The translations under genes were made by a program, and so were the position numbers. Below, in pieces: positions 9,501-17,895 of a stretch of 64,000 bases of DNA; the stretch's first letter is position 1, and each line of letters begins with the position of its first letter. A model generated the notes under the pieces. That model saw only the letters and a program-made list of their open reading frames with translations, was not told the origin of the DNA and made no database searches. The DNA is from Methylomonas sp. ZR1 (GTDB lineage Bacteria > Pseudomonadota > Gammaproteobacteria > Methylococcales > Methylomonadaceae), in assembly GCF_013141865.1 (NCBI RefSeq), contig NZ_RCST01000001.1, positions 2,170,001-2,234,000 on the forward strand, written 5' to 3'.

Positions 9501-10077
9501 TCAGGCTACTAGCCGTGTGGGGCGTTCATCGGACGGGCCTGGCTTAGTCTGTACGGTATTCAACTGGGCGCGTCCACGCGATCTGTCGCATTACGAACGC
9601 TTTGAACACTATCATGAAACCTTTTACAAACATGTCGAAGCCTTGTCCGTAACGCCATTTTCCGCGAGGGCACTGGATCGTGGTTTGTCAGGTGTCATGG
9701 TCGGTTTGATGCGCTTATGGGATGAGCATTTGAACGAAAATGCCGCGGCTGGCCTGGTAGCGGATACAGACGCATTTTGGAACATGATGGCTGATGTTTT
9801 AGCCAAGCGAGGCGTTAATGCCACTCATGATCCTGCTGTCGCTGAACGCATCAAGGATATGCTGGATAGACGCCGAGATGAATGGTTGTGTCGGGTGCAT
9901 AACCAAAAAGATCATCAGCTTTGTTACCGCTCCGAGGGAGGCGCGACTGTCGGCTTGCTGGAATTGGCCGATGACAAAGAGTGGAAGCTATTTACCTGTC
10001 TGAGTTCGCTGCGTGACGTGGAAGGCACCGTCGATCTGGTGCTGGATCAGCGCACCACAGGTTTACACACGGATTAA
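6586..10077 (+). CDS. drmA: DISARM helicase DrmA
   Basis: A 1163-aa superfamily 2 helicase, the core DISARM ATPase. The Walker A motif is ATGGGKTEAYLGL near residue 465. The DEAH-like box reads IIQDELHLISG near residue 715, and motif III is VASTATIRRA. The C-terminal helicase half carries ATNMISVGVDIDRLG and YIQATSRVGRS (motifs V and VI). A CPWCGC element near residue 585 suggests a bound zinc between the two helicase halves. DrmA acts with DrmB on incoming phage DNA. The start ATG follows AGGGA by eight bases. drmB begins 10 bases after its stop, which fits an operon. Length and motif order are normal for the family. Confidence 0.93.
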   Translation: MTLYAPTPTSIRDELTQMVIRDLLGPAGGVEEELNQYEDHAYQRYLVGMLAPKDKEVAGGELDELATGDGDEGEEGNTDAGVPAGSTYFPSSMGLSFVVASETAEILVAAEWGQYLRIKSDNQQNKDGNPANVWKRRPVVAPELPLVLKEGNIAPQALHPDHPLVLLQGRIRSTADGWVVTLFMINQQEERKGRNEPKDEVWVFQPKLKVYASDSQPIFVQRKNVKLDLSKMDPLTREESETLEMLYRHQREFAVGHGISVHATLPEPLAERASQVETEWVPCFEVPQQTPRSAADDENLAGLSMDMKALADLPKEGLIASLRHIETAYRVWIKAEANKLTLPAEKLDGHEETARRAVERCTRALQRIKAGIDLIENDTLAEEAFRFANRAMWQQRIHTTFSRKVRKKEIKLEDGTSALDIAKNRSWRLFQLAFVLLNLPSLTDLHHSDRSHETDAVADLLWFATGGGKTEAYLGLTAYTLALRRLQGEIEGRRSDHGVAVLMRYTLRLLTLQQFQRAAALMCACESIRRVDIGKWGETPFRLGLWVGNKTTPNTLAAAANSLRQRNVGGRPSASGTPQQITSCPWCGCEIKEKHLRVYEAPSDIGRCVTYCGDDLGRCEFSEAKAPKEGLPVMVVDEEIYRRPPSLLIATVDKFAQMPWKGETQMLFGKVSEVCDRHGFLSPEIDDGQSHPSRNGLPSVKNRPHGALRPPDLIIQDELHLISGPLGSMVGLYESAVDELCSWQVDGKKVRPKVVASTATIRRAPDQVQKLFVRKLEVFPPQGTSIRDSFFAIQRPTGPEYPGRRYLGINAFGRRYPVAMIRSYVAHMAAAQALYDKYGRLADPWMTLAGYFNSIRELAGTRRLVEDDIRARLRDADQRGLAKRRVRMGAVEELTSRKSGSDIPKILDRLEAVFDKELEVQRAAERKANQPVSSSMPYDVILATNMISVGVDIDRLGLMLVAGQPKNTSEYIQATSRVGRSSDGPGLVCTVFNWARPRDLSHYERFEHYHETFYKHVEALSVTPFSARALDRGLSGVMVGLMRLWDEHLNENAAAGLVADTDAFWNMMADVLAKRGVNATHDPAVAERIKDMLDRRRDEWLCRVHNQKDHQLCYRSEGGATVGLLELADDKEWKLFTCLSSLRDVEGTVDLVLDQRTTGLHTD

Positions 10078-10087
10078 GGAAACGACG

Positions 10088-11932
10088 ATGAACGAACTTG
10101 GCGAACTACGCCCCAGCCAGTTAATTTTTACTTTTGGCATTGGCTCGTTAGTCGATTTGCCGAATATGTCCGCTTTGGTGATGGGACTGGACGACTGGGA
10201 TACTCGGTATTGTAAGGAGATCGAAGAAGACCGCTTGATCGCCGCGGTACAAAAGCGCCTCGGTGCACAGATGAATAGGCTTTACATGCCGCCAATAAAG
10301 TTGGATAGCATGGACCGTGATCCGACGGCTCCAGCTATCGGTGTGCCAGTGGTGCCTTTTCCGCGTTGGATGCGCTGTTCGTTATGTGACACCTTGGCGA
10401 CAGTGGAGTCGGGGGTTTTTAAGTTGATTCAAGACCCTTATCGTCCTGATCGGACGGAATATGTGCATCAAGGCTGTTTGAAAAGCCAGGGTGGGCGCTC
10501 TCCATCGGCTTTGTCGGTACGATTTTTACTGGCATGTCGCGAGGGGCATTTAACCGATTTTTCTTGGTTAAGTTTTGTGCACAAAGGCAATGTCCCTTGT
10601 CGCCCGGCCACATTGACTATGCGGGAATTCGGAGCGTCAGGGGATGCTTCTGACATTATTGTCGAATGCCATGGGGGATGCGGAATGTCAAGGCGTATGG
10701 CTGACGCTTTTGATAGAGACAGCTACAAATATGCATGCTCAGGACATCATCCGCACTTACGCTTGGTTGAGCACGATTGTAAAGAGGAAGCGAAACCCAT
10801 TTTGCTTGGAGCATCGAATAGTTGGTTTCCAATTGCTCTATCCGCGTTATCCATCCCGCGTGCCACTGACAAATTGGGAAAATTGGTTGAAGAACAGTGG
10901 GCCAAGTTGATGAACGCGAATTCGTTAGCGAAACTGGGTTTTTATCGAGAGGAGCAACAGACCTACCAATCGCTAATTCCGTTATTTGCGGAATTTTCTG
11001 ACGAAGAAATCTGGGTGGCCATTGAAGAAAAACGCGCAGGACAACAGAGCGCTCTGCCTGCAGAAGATTTGAAGCTGCCAGAGTGGATGGCTTTTTCAAA
11101 TCCGGATTCATCCAAGGAAAATCGAGATTTCAAATTAAAGCGAGTATCACCGCCAAAAGGGTTTGAGGCGTTTCTCGAAGACACGGTCTTAGTGGAACGA
11201 ATCCGGGAGGTGCGGACTTTGTTGGGATTTACCCGCATCGAATCTAACGCTGATTTTGCGGAAGCAACAATCATTCAAGATGGTCGTATGACCAAACTTT
11301 GTCGGGAAAATCCAAACTGGTTGCCGGCAGCGGAAGTGCGGGGCGAAGGTTTGTTTTTACGTATCCGAGAAGATGTTCTTCTGGCCTGGCAAGCGAAAGA
11401 TGAGGTCAAGCAGCTTGAGCAAGAGTTTTTTGAGTCACATAAGGCCTGGCGCCGACTGAGAAAACTTGAACCCGTACAAGATGGCTTTCCAGGTATCCGA
11501 CTGATTCTTTTGCACTCGTTATCTCATGCTTTGATGCGGCAAATCGTTTTAGACTGTGGGTATACAGCTTCCAGTGTTAGAGAGCGTTTGTATTCGCGCA
11601 ACCCTGGAGAAGATGGCGGGCCTATGGCTGGCATATTGTTGTACACCGCGGCGCCAGATAGTGAAGGCACGTTAGGCGGCTTGGTCGAATTGGGTGATCC
11701 ACTCACTTTAGGCCGGCACCTTCAACAAGCGCTAGAGAGTATGCGCTTATGTGCGTCCGATCCGTTGTGTTCCGAACATAGACCCGATACGTTGGGTAGA
11801 GGCATACACGGTGCTTGCTGTCACGCTTGCCAATTTGCCGCGGAAACGTCATGCGAACGAGGCAATAGGTATCTGGATCGATCAGTACTTGTCGATACAT
11901 TTTCCGCCCGCGGAACAGCGTTTTTTGAATGA
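10088..11932 (+). CDS. drmB: DISARM protein DrmB (DUF1998)
   Basis: A 614-aa DUF1998 protein, the partner of DrmA. ATG 10088 is chosen over upstream GTG 10013 because it follows TAAGGA closely and gives the family start MNELGELRPSQLIFTFGIGS. A C-rich segment (MRCSLCDTLA) lies near residue 100 and a second one (ACCHACQFAAETSC) near the end; both are likely zinc sites. In DISARM, DrmA and DrmB form a complex that binds and scans phage DNA. The stop overlaps the start of drmC (ATGA at 11929-11932). Nothing looks broken. Confidence 0.92.
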   Translation: MNELGELRPSQLIFTFGIGSLVDLPNMSALVMGLDDWDTRYCKEIEEDRLIAAVQKRLGAQMNRLYMPPIKLDSMDRDPTAPAIGVPVVPFPRWMRCSLCDTLATVESGVFKLIQDPYRPDRTEYVHQGCLKSQGGRSPSALSVRFLLACREGHLTDFSWLSFVHKGNVPCRPATLTMREFGASGDASDIIVECHGGCGMSRRMADAFDRDSYKYACSGHHPHLRLVEHDCKEEAKPILLGASNSWFPIALSALSIPRATDKLGKLVEEQWAKLMNANSLAKLGFYREEQQTYQSLIPLFAEFSDEEIWVAIEEKRAGQQSALPAEDLKLPEWMAFSNPDSSKENRDFKLKRVSPPKGFEAFLEDTVLVERIREVRTLLGFTRIESNADFAEATIIQDGRMTKLCRENPNWLPAAEVRGEGLFLRIREDVLLAWQAKDEVKQLEQEFFESHKAWRRLRKLEPVQDGFPGIRLILLHSLSHALMRQIVLDCGYTASSVRERLYSRNPGEDGGPMAGILLYTAAPDSEGTLGGLVELGDPLTLGRHLQQALESMRLCASDPLCSEHRPDTLGRGIHGACCHACQFAAETSCERGNRYLDRSVLVDTFSARGTAFFE

Positions 11933-12765
11933 CCAACGTGCGCAAAGATTTATTTGAATCGATTGATAAGCTAGTCAAAAAAGCACCGGCTGATTGGATG
12001 ATAGCCGCATGCGAAACACTTCGGTCGGTTGATTCTGATACGTCATCAGACCGGGTGATCAAAAAACTACCGTTAACTAATAATGCCGATCTTTCATTTT
12101 TGATTGGCGAAACGGTGCGAATGGCTTCCAACACCATGTCTTGGGAGGCATTGAGCTGGGCTCTTGATTCGAGTTTTGAAATTTATCAGCAAAGCTTAGC
12201 CTCTCAACGTATCGAATTACTTTGGTCAGGCCCAACACCGGTTGCACAGATTCCTGCCCGCCGAATCGATCAGGCGCTATACGATTTAATTGCTAATGCT
12301 AAAAGCGAAATCTTGCTGGTTACCTTTGCTGCGTCTAGGATTCAGCGGCTTGTTAATGAGTTGGTCAATGCTCGACAGCGTGGTGTAAAAATCCGACTGA
12401 TCCTTGAGTTCGAACAAAGCTCTGAGGGGCAATTAAGTTACGATGCACTCAAGGCTTTTCCAGAGACCTTTGTTCAAAATACTGAAGTTTATTGCTGGCC
12501 AATAGAGAAACGCGATAGAAATCAGGCCGGACGTCCAGGAAAACTTCACGCTAAGTTAGCTATTGTTGACGATACGGTTTTGATTTCCAGTGCAAACCTG
12601 ACGGATGATGCGTTTAATCGAAATTTGGAAGTTGGCGTCATGATCCAAAACAACGAGTTTCTTATAAATACGAAAAACTATATTGGGTCGCTGATTTCAT
12701 GCGGAATTTTAAGCCGGTTAACAACCATGGTCCCGATAGTACTGGCGCCGAGCCCCACTGTATAA
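11929..12765 (+). CDS. drmC: DISARM phospholipase D-like protein DrmC
   Basis: A 278-aa protein with one HKD motif near residue 203 (KLHAKLAIVDDTVLISSANL), the signature of phospholipase D-type nucleases and lipases. PLD nucleases with a single motif act as dimers. DrmC is the third core DISARM gene and is reported to be the least needed for defence. It overlaps drmB by four bases and is the last intact gene of the operon. Its base composition is more AT-rich than that of drmA. The start MTNVRKDLFESIDKL is fixed by the overlap. Confidence 0.9.
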   Translation: MTNVRKDLFESIDKLVKKAPADWMIAACETLRSVDSDTSSDRVIKKLPLTNNADLSFLIGETVRMASNTMSWEALSWALDSSFEIYQQSLASQRIELLWSGPTPVAQIPARRIDQALYDLIANAKSEILLVTFAASRIQRLVNELVNARQRGVKIRLILEFEQSSEGQLSYDALKAFPETFVQNTEVYCWPIEKRDRNQAGRPGKLHAKLAIVDDTVLISSANLTDDAFNRNLEVGVMIQNNEFLINTKNYIGSLISCGILSRLTTMVPIVLAPSPTV

Positions 12766-12766
12766 C

Positions 12767-12985
12767 CTTCGTCAGTTAAGGCGCTGCAATCAAACCGGTT
12801 TGCAGGAAGTGGAAGAATTTATCGAGCGGGAAGCGCTATATGGCTTGGGTTGCGGGCTAATTGAGCAGTTGCTGGCTTCGGTTTTGATCGCGCCCGGCGC
12901 AAGGCTGTGGACGTTGGACAAGCACTTGGCGAGACTGGCCGAGCAATTTGGCGTAGCTTATCAAACATCGCCGCCCGCGAATTGA
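12767..12985 (+). pseudogene. Fragment of a VapC-like PIN-domain toxin
   Basis: The frame encodes the end of a PIN domain: LRQLRR, then EEFIEREALYGLG, then LLASVLIAPGARLWTLDKHL and ARLAEQFGVAY. In intact VapC toxins these parts are separated by more sequence and preceded by an LVDTS-type start with the first catalytic aspartate. Both are missing here, and the middle acidic site reads GLIEQLLAS in place of the usual GxxDxxLLAS. The best start inside the frame is TTG 12800, with no clear ribosome site. I read this as a decayed toxin gene just after drmC. It may once have paired with the orphan antitoxin-like gene at 4972, but that link is a guess. Confidence 0.6.
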
Positions 12986-13003
12986 AATAACAGATTCGTA
13001 ATT

Positions 13004-13033
13004 CGTAGTGTGGGCAAATTTGACCACACTACG
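13004..13033. repeat. Short palindrome after the VapC fragment
   Basis: Arms CGTAGTGTGG (13004-13013) and CCACACTACG (13024-13033) with a 10-base loop. There is no T-run on the + strand side, so it is more like a REP-type palindrome than a classical terminator. It lies between the DISARM transcript and the convergent SAMD9-like gene and could stop either one. Confidence 0.55.
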
Positions 13034-13129
13034 AGACTTTTCATTCGTCCGATTATGTTTCATTAATCGGACCATCCCGTCATTCCAACGGGACATGTAA
13101 AAACACGAAAACGATTTTATCTTCTGAGA

Positions 13130-16100
13130 TTACTCCTCTTTTACTTCCCACGCTCTTAACCCACTATAGCTAAAGCCAAGATAAAAAGAGGCTTTTCTGT
13201 TTTCAAAAAAATTCATTTTATAGTTCTGACCTGGAACAAAAAACGCCTTTAACCCTGTGCCTTCAATTTCAATATAGCCTTTTGCAGCACCTTCGATAGA
13301 AGCAATAACACCATTTAACCGTTTTAAAGCACTCGATTGCGTCCAAAAACCATCATGCCAATCACCAAGATTTTCACGATGGATAAGTTGCTTAACTCCA
13401 CTGCCATTACCCAGCCATTCAAAACAAATTTCATTTTTTCTTCGATATCTAGATCGATCATGACATTCTTTTATGCTCGCTTCTGCATTACCAAAATCTG
13501 TTAACGAGCCAGACATTACTTGCAAAACTTGTAGTATATACAAATAATAAATGGAATCGATTGAGTTAGTATTAATCTTCCAGTATGAAATTTTCTCTGA
13601 AATCTCATCCAAATGAGGCGAAGTCGGCAGTATGCGAATTGCATCAAGCCACATACTTAAGTCCTTGTCTTGCTTTCCCTGTCTAAGATTGTCTTCTAAT
13701 AACTCAACAATTCTATTAATGTGTTTTGGATTTAAATCAGCCCACTTATGATTAACTTGCTTTAGTCTCGTATAAATAATAGAGCGTCGTATTGAAAGTT
13801 TATCGAATGGCGCAATTTTTTCACTATCAAGTAATATGTTCCATTTCTGTAAGGCATCCTCGACATTTCCATATATAACATCCAACTCCGCTTGACAATT
13901 AGCCTCAAATCTACTTCTATGATCTTCTTGCCTAATACGCCTTACTTGATCGAGCAGGTAAGATGCATTTTCAAGAGATTCTCTCAGCCATTTTGGAGAT
14001 TGTATAAAAGTTATTGCATCAATAGGATTGTTGTTAAAATACTTGGCAGCATGATTCAATATTTTAATAATCATTTGCACTTCGCTAATATAGCCATGCT
14101 CATCAATTGGATTAAGCTCGCGATTTTTTGCAAAACTTAACGAAGCCTTTTCTGCTTCTTGTACTATTTTAGCTAAGAATTCTTTTTCATCTAGTTTATC
14201 CTTGTAAATTAAATTATATAATTTATTCCTTATTGCCATTCCTTTCATGTGATGAATCAACGGATCATTATCATTTAAGTCAAGCGCCCTATCAATAGCT
14301 AAAACTGCTTCATCAAAATCCTTTTTTATCACACTATAAAACCTTCCAAGATGAGCCCAGAATTGAGGTTCACCAGGGAACATTTCAGTTAGATAACGAA
14401 ATACAGCTAATTTTCCATTATCGTCGTTAATATCCTCAATAAAATTTGAAAACGACGATTTTTCAGTTCCGAGTAACTCATCGTTATCTCTGAAATAAAA
14501 AACCCTGCACATTAGCTCAATGCTTTCATCGGAAGGCGGTGCATCAAGATTACCTCGACAAAAAACAACAAACTCCTTTGCCCATGTAGATAAGCCCTGC
14601 TTCCAAATATGATCAAAATTATTATTTCCAAAATATTCTGGCGAAAATAAATATGATAAGCATTTTCTTGCGAAAATAACATGACTGATTCGCCATCTAC
14701 CAATTTCATCGTACACTATTAAATCATGAACCCTTGAGTCAAAAGCCTTATCTAACTCGACATGAAGAGTTGCAGAAATATTTAGAAGCTTATGAAACCA
14801 ATTTGGTGATATGCTTCTTTGCCCATAATAATAAGCAATTGATAAAAATATGACTATACGTTTTTGCGCATCACCGATATTATCAAGTCGATATTTTACA
14901 TAATTATCTATACCTTGATAGTCATCTCCGAACATAAGAAAACCGAGCGAGAACGGAGTGCAATCTTTTTTAACTTCCTCCTTTAGTTGATTTAACTTAT
15001 CGCTAGAAATTTCTTTTGAAAGCAAATAGTAGAAGTTATCTTTTTCGTTTTTTGAGAGTTTGTCGCTTAACGTTCTTGTATTTTTTGATGCTTTCTGAAT
15101 AGAGGGTAAATCAAATTTACGCAGCACCTGCAATATGACAACTGGCAAGTATGAAGAAGCTATCTTTTCATATAAAGCATCAGCCTGTCGGTCTGATATA
15201 AGTCCTCCATCTATCAATAGCAGAACAGCAGATTGAGATATATCAGCAACATGACTTAGCCGTATCATGGTTTCCAATGGATCTTTCATATCTTGCAATA
15301 CAATACACGGATATTCCTTGTGCTGATTCCATAATATTCGACGCGCTACTGTTGTCCCCCCAGCACCAGGTATATGATATAAATTTATTCTCAAGTGCCT
15401 TCTATTTCTAAGAGCATCTATAATCAGCCTTTCAAGCTTAACGGTTTCATCTCTGTCAACATCATGTCGATACTTTAGATTGCCCCACGATATTTCGTGA
15501 CCACGCAAAAAGTCTAAATAATTAATATTTTCGGGGAATGCATCATCTCCAACGCCTAAATGCACAATTTCAAGCTCTTCCTTTAACCAAGGTATTTTTT
15601 GTTTCTCAATTGATATAGCTGTGCCTGTTGAAGATGGTATTGAATAACTGCCTTTTTGAAAGTCCAATACCTTTTGACAGTTTTCAAATGTTTGACAAAG
15701 GTGTAACAAAGGCATTTGCAAAAAATCAACTCCATAATTATTCACAATACTTTCGATTGACGAATATTTCTCAGGTGAAACTACTATAAAAGATACATTA
15801 TCTTGATAAGTCGAAACTAAAGAATCTAGAATTGTAGTCAAATAATCTGAAATTAAACCATTTTCTAAAACCATCAAAACTTTAATAGGCTTTGCATTTC
15901 CAATGGCTTTGGATATACGTTCTACCTGCCTTCTAAAATCTCCACTATATTCTTTTAACCATGTGATTCTTTGTTGATTTGACAACAAAGTTTCGTTGCG
16001 CCCCGATAATCCAGATGCAAAATACCAATATGTGCCGAACGAGGCATGTATAGCTGGCGTCTCACCTTTAACAATAATATTTAAGCTCTGCCGATCTACC

Positions 16101-16837
16101 AAGTTATCCTTGCAACTAGACAATAGTCCGCTGTTCTGGCTATCGGGGTCAAAATCAACAACAAACGTCCAGTTAACGAAGCCGAAGTTTTGAAGGAGCG
16201 AGTCTGATTTAAGATTACTTAGAGGCGAAGTTATCAAAAAATAGTAATATTTATCAGAATCAAAATCTCCCATTGCTGACAAGAGAATTTCATTTTGAGT
16301 ATATGATTTTATACCTGAGTAAAAAATCTTATCTTTTTCTCTGAACCATCTATAGATCTCCTCTTCTTTTCTGGAACCTTTTAATGCTTCGGTGTTTTTA
16401 CTGCCTTCCCGGTAGTATAGAGCATCTTTCTTTAAGGTTTTTTCATAAAAATCTTTTAAACCAACACTTATAGTATTGGCTATAGGTATTGTAAATATAA
16501 CAAAATTTTTTTCATTGTAATTAAAAAAATCATAATCAAAGCTCGGGGTATAGCTAACCAGAGAATCGAATTGGCTTCGTAAATCTGCATCATCAGGAAT
16601 ATTATTAAAATCTATTCCAATAAATTCATTATTGTTATCACACCCCTTCTTTACACCCAATATTATGTAGGCATTTGTTTCTCGCGGCGTATTCCACATG
16701 CTTATAATATCTTTTACAAATTCAGCTCTCGCCTTATCCTTATTTTTGTTCGAATTTGAAAAATACATTTCGCTTTTAAAGTCAATAAAGTCCTTTTCAT
16801 TTAAGTTTATTAATTTTTCAAATGTTTTTAAATCCAT
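13130..16837 (-). CDS. SAMD9-like STAND NTPase with AlbA_2 domain (putative defence protein)
   Basis: A 1235-aa, AT-rich gene unlike its neighbours in codon use. Residues 1-170 resemble the AlbA_2/Schlafen nucleic-acid-binding domain (DFIDFKSEMYF, AYIILGVKKG, ALYYREGSKN). Near 490-500 is a P-loop HIPGAGGTTVARRIL, followed near 530 by a Walker B strand AVLLLIDGG. From about 860 come TPR-like helices (WAHLGRFY, EAVLAIDRALDLNDNDP). The C-terminus ends in a beta-rich, OB-like segment with FYLGFSYSGLRAW. The middle pieces WTFVVDFDPDS and LRGHEISWGN and the C-terminal FYLGFSY recall animal SAMD9/SAMD9L, for which prokaryotic relatives have been proposed. I recall this similarity; I could not search for it. 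Such proteins would be expected to sense infection and arrest the cell. AGGAT lies seven bases before ATG. It stands alone on the - strand next to DISARM. Confidence 0.8.
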   Translation of the reverse strand: MDLKTFEKLINLNEKDFIDFKSEMYFSNSNKNKDKARAEFVKDIISMWNTPRETNAYIILGVKKGCDNNNEFIGIDFNNIPDDADLRSQFDSLVSYTPSFDYDFFNYNEKNFVIFTIPIANTISVGLKDFYEKTLKKDALYYREGSKNTEALKGSRKEEEIYRWFREKDKIFYSGIKSYTQNEILLSAMGDFDSDKYYYFLITSPLSNLKSDSLLQNFGFVNWTFVVDFDPDSQNSGLLSSCKDNLVDRQSLNIIVKGETPAIHASFGTYWYFASGLSGRNETLLSNQQRITWLKEYSGDFRRQVERISKAIGNAKPIKVLMVLENGLISDYLTTILDSLVSTYQDNVSFIVVSPEKYSSIESIVNNYGVDFLQMPLLHLCQTFENCQKVLDFQKGSYSIPSSTGTAISIEKQKIPWLKEELEIVHLGVGDDAFPENINYLDFLRGHEISWGNLKYRHDVDRDETVKLERLIIDALRNRRHLRINLYHIPGAGGTTVARRILWNQHKEYPCIVLQDMKDPLETMIRLSHVADISQSAVLLLIDGGLISDRQADALYEKIASSYLPVVILQVLRKFDLPSIQKASKNTRTLSDKLSKNEKDNFYYLLSKEISSDKLNQLKEEVKKDCTPFSLGFLMFGDDYQGIDNYVKYRLDNIGDAQKRIVIFLSIAYYYGQRSISPNWFHKLLNISATLHVELDKAFDSRVHDLIVYDEIGRWRISHVIFARKCLSYLFSPEYFGNNNFDHIWKQGLSTWAKEFVVFCRGNLDAPPSDESIELMCRVFYFRDNDELLGTEKSSFSNFIEDINDDNGKLAVFRYLTEMFPGEPQFWAHLGRFYSVIKKDFDEAVLAIDRALDLNDNDPLIHHMKGMAIRNKLYNLIYKDKLDEKEFLAKIVQEAEKASLSFAKNRELNPIDEHGYISEVQMIIKILNHAAKYFNNNPIDAITFIQSPKWLRESLENASYLLDQVRRIRQEDHRSRFEANCQAELDVIYGNVEDALQKWNILLDSEKIAPFDKLSIRRSIIYTRLKQVNHKWADLNPKHINRIVELLEDNLRQGKQDKDLSMWLDAIRILPTSPHLDEISEKISYWKINTNSIDSIYYLYILQVLQVMSGSLTDFGNAEASIKECHDRSRYRRKNEICFEWLGNGSGVKQLIHRENLGDWHDGFWTQSSALKRLNGVIASIEGAAKGYIEIEGTGLKAFFVPGQNYKMNFFENRKASFYLGFSYSGLRAWEVKEE

Positions 16838-16872
16838 ATAATCATCCTAATATTTCTCATATAATAAACTAC

Positions 16873-16916
16873 GGTAGGTGTAGGATTCGCGGAACGACAG
16901 CGAATGGCATCCTACC
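16873..16916. repeat. REP-like imperfect palindrome
   Basis: The left arm GGTAGGTGTAGGATTCGC and the right arm GCGAATGGCATCCTACC flank a nine-base loop (GGAACGACA). Pairing is imperfect in the middle. It lies between the SAMD9-like gene (start 16837) and the nuclease-like gene (stop 16965). It has the look of a dispersed REP element and not of a promoter or terminator. Confidence 0.6.
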
Positions 16917-16964
16917 TATCTAACTACAAATATCATAAATCGACAAAAATCTGTTGACGTTAAG

Positions 16965-17840
16965 TCAATACGCCTGCACTCCAAACTTCAATAACAACCT
17001 CGGCAAAATATCGTCCAGATTCAGCACGTCCTTGTCGGTCAGTTCAATCAGGTTGAAATTATATTTCTGGTAAATGGCGAGTTTTTCCTGTTTTCGGGCT
17101 TGATATTTGACGTCGTTTTCGTAACCCCAGAATTCGATATAGACCTTGCCGGTGGGGATGTAAAAGTCGCAGTACATTTCTTCTTCTATCGGCAGTTTGC
17201 GCTCGTAGGCGTGGACGATTTCCGCCATGTACATCCAGTTGTCGATCAACATTTCCGCCTTGGAGCGGACGAAGTGGCCATCGGTGGTACGGTGGGTGGC
17301 TTCGAATTTGTGACGGAAGCTGCCCATTTTGTCGGCGTCGGTTTTGGGTTTGTCGACGCCCTTGATGTTATCGACGTTGTCTTTCAGCGCGCGGTTGCGG
17401 GTGATTTTTTCCGGCCAGCGCACGTAGGGTATACCGGAACGGCTGTCTTCGCCTTGTTCGGCGCCCATCGCCAATCCTTGCTCGGTGACCAGCCAGCCTT
17501 TCAAGCCTTTTTTGATCCAGCCGAGTTCCGACAGGATGTAATTCATTTTGTTGGCGGACAGTTCGAAGTGTTGCCCCAACACGGTGGCGGTTAGCAGCTT
17601 AGCCGCTTCCGGTTTGGCATCGGCGGTTGGCAATTGGAAATCCTCAGGCCAGGCGACGTATTGGCCGTATTTACCTGTCAGGTAGACACCGCCGGCGGCA
17701 GTGCCTGCGTCGGTTAACTGCCATTTGTCCTCTTGTTTCTCGATTAGGCCCAGTGCAGTCAACTGCCCGAACATTTGCTCTTGGGACACGCCGCGCAATT
17801 TGGCCAGTTGGGTGGTAGATAGGCGTTTCTCGTCACTCAT
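16965..17840 (-). CDS. Winged-helix plus PD-(D/E)XK-like nuclease protein
   Basis: A 291-aa protein. The first 140 residues look like two similar DNA-binding repeats (STTQLAKLRGVSQEQMFGQL and a second round ending NYILSELGWIKKGL), each followed by a wing. The C-terminus carries CDFYIPTGKVYIEFWG, then YQARKQEKLAIYQKYNFNLIEL. This D...E-x-(hydrophobic) spacing with following basic helix is typical of small PD-(D/E)XK or Vsr-like nucleases. The gene lies 55 bases after the helicase gene on the same strand, so the two are probably co-transcribed and may act together on DNA. The substrate is unknown. The nuclease reading is motif-based and needs a fold search to be firm. Confidence 0.7.
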   Translation of the reverse strand: MSDEKRLSTTQLAKLRGVSQEQMFGQLTALGLIEKQEDKWQLTDAGTAAGGVYLTGKYGQYVAWPEDFQLPTADAKPEAAKLLTATVLGQHFELSANKMNYILSELGWIKKGLKGWLVTEQGLAMGAEQGEDSRSGIPYVRWPEKITRNRALKDNVDNIKGVDKPKTDADKMGSFRHKFEATHRTTDGHFVRSKAEMLIDNWMYMAEIVHAYERKLPIEEEMYCDFYIPTGKVYIEFWGYENDVKYQARKQEKLAIYQKYNFNLIELTDKDVLNLDDILPRLLLKFGVQAY

Positions 17841-17895
17841 CTCTGTAGTTCTCTAGTTAGATCGGACCAAGTTTAGATCATGCCAAGCGTTGCTC

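Noticed and set aside
13004-13033. CRISPR-like repeat
   Set aside because: The palindrome occurs once here with no array or spacers. No CRISPR array was seen anywhere in the window.
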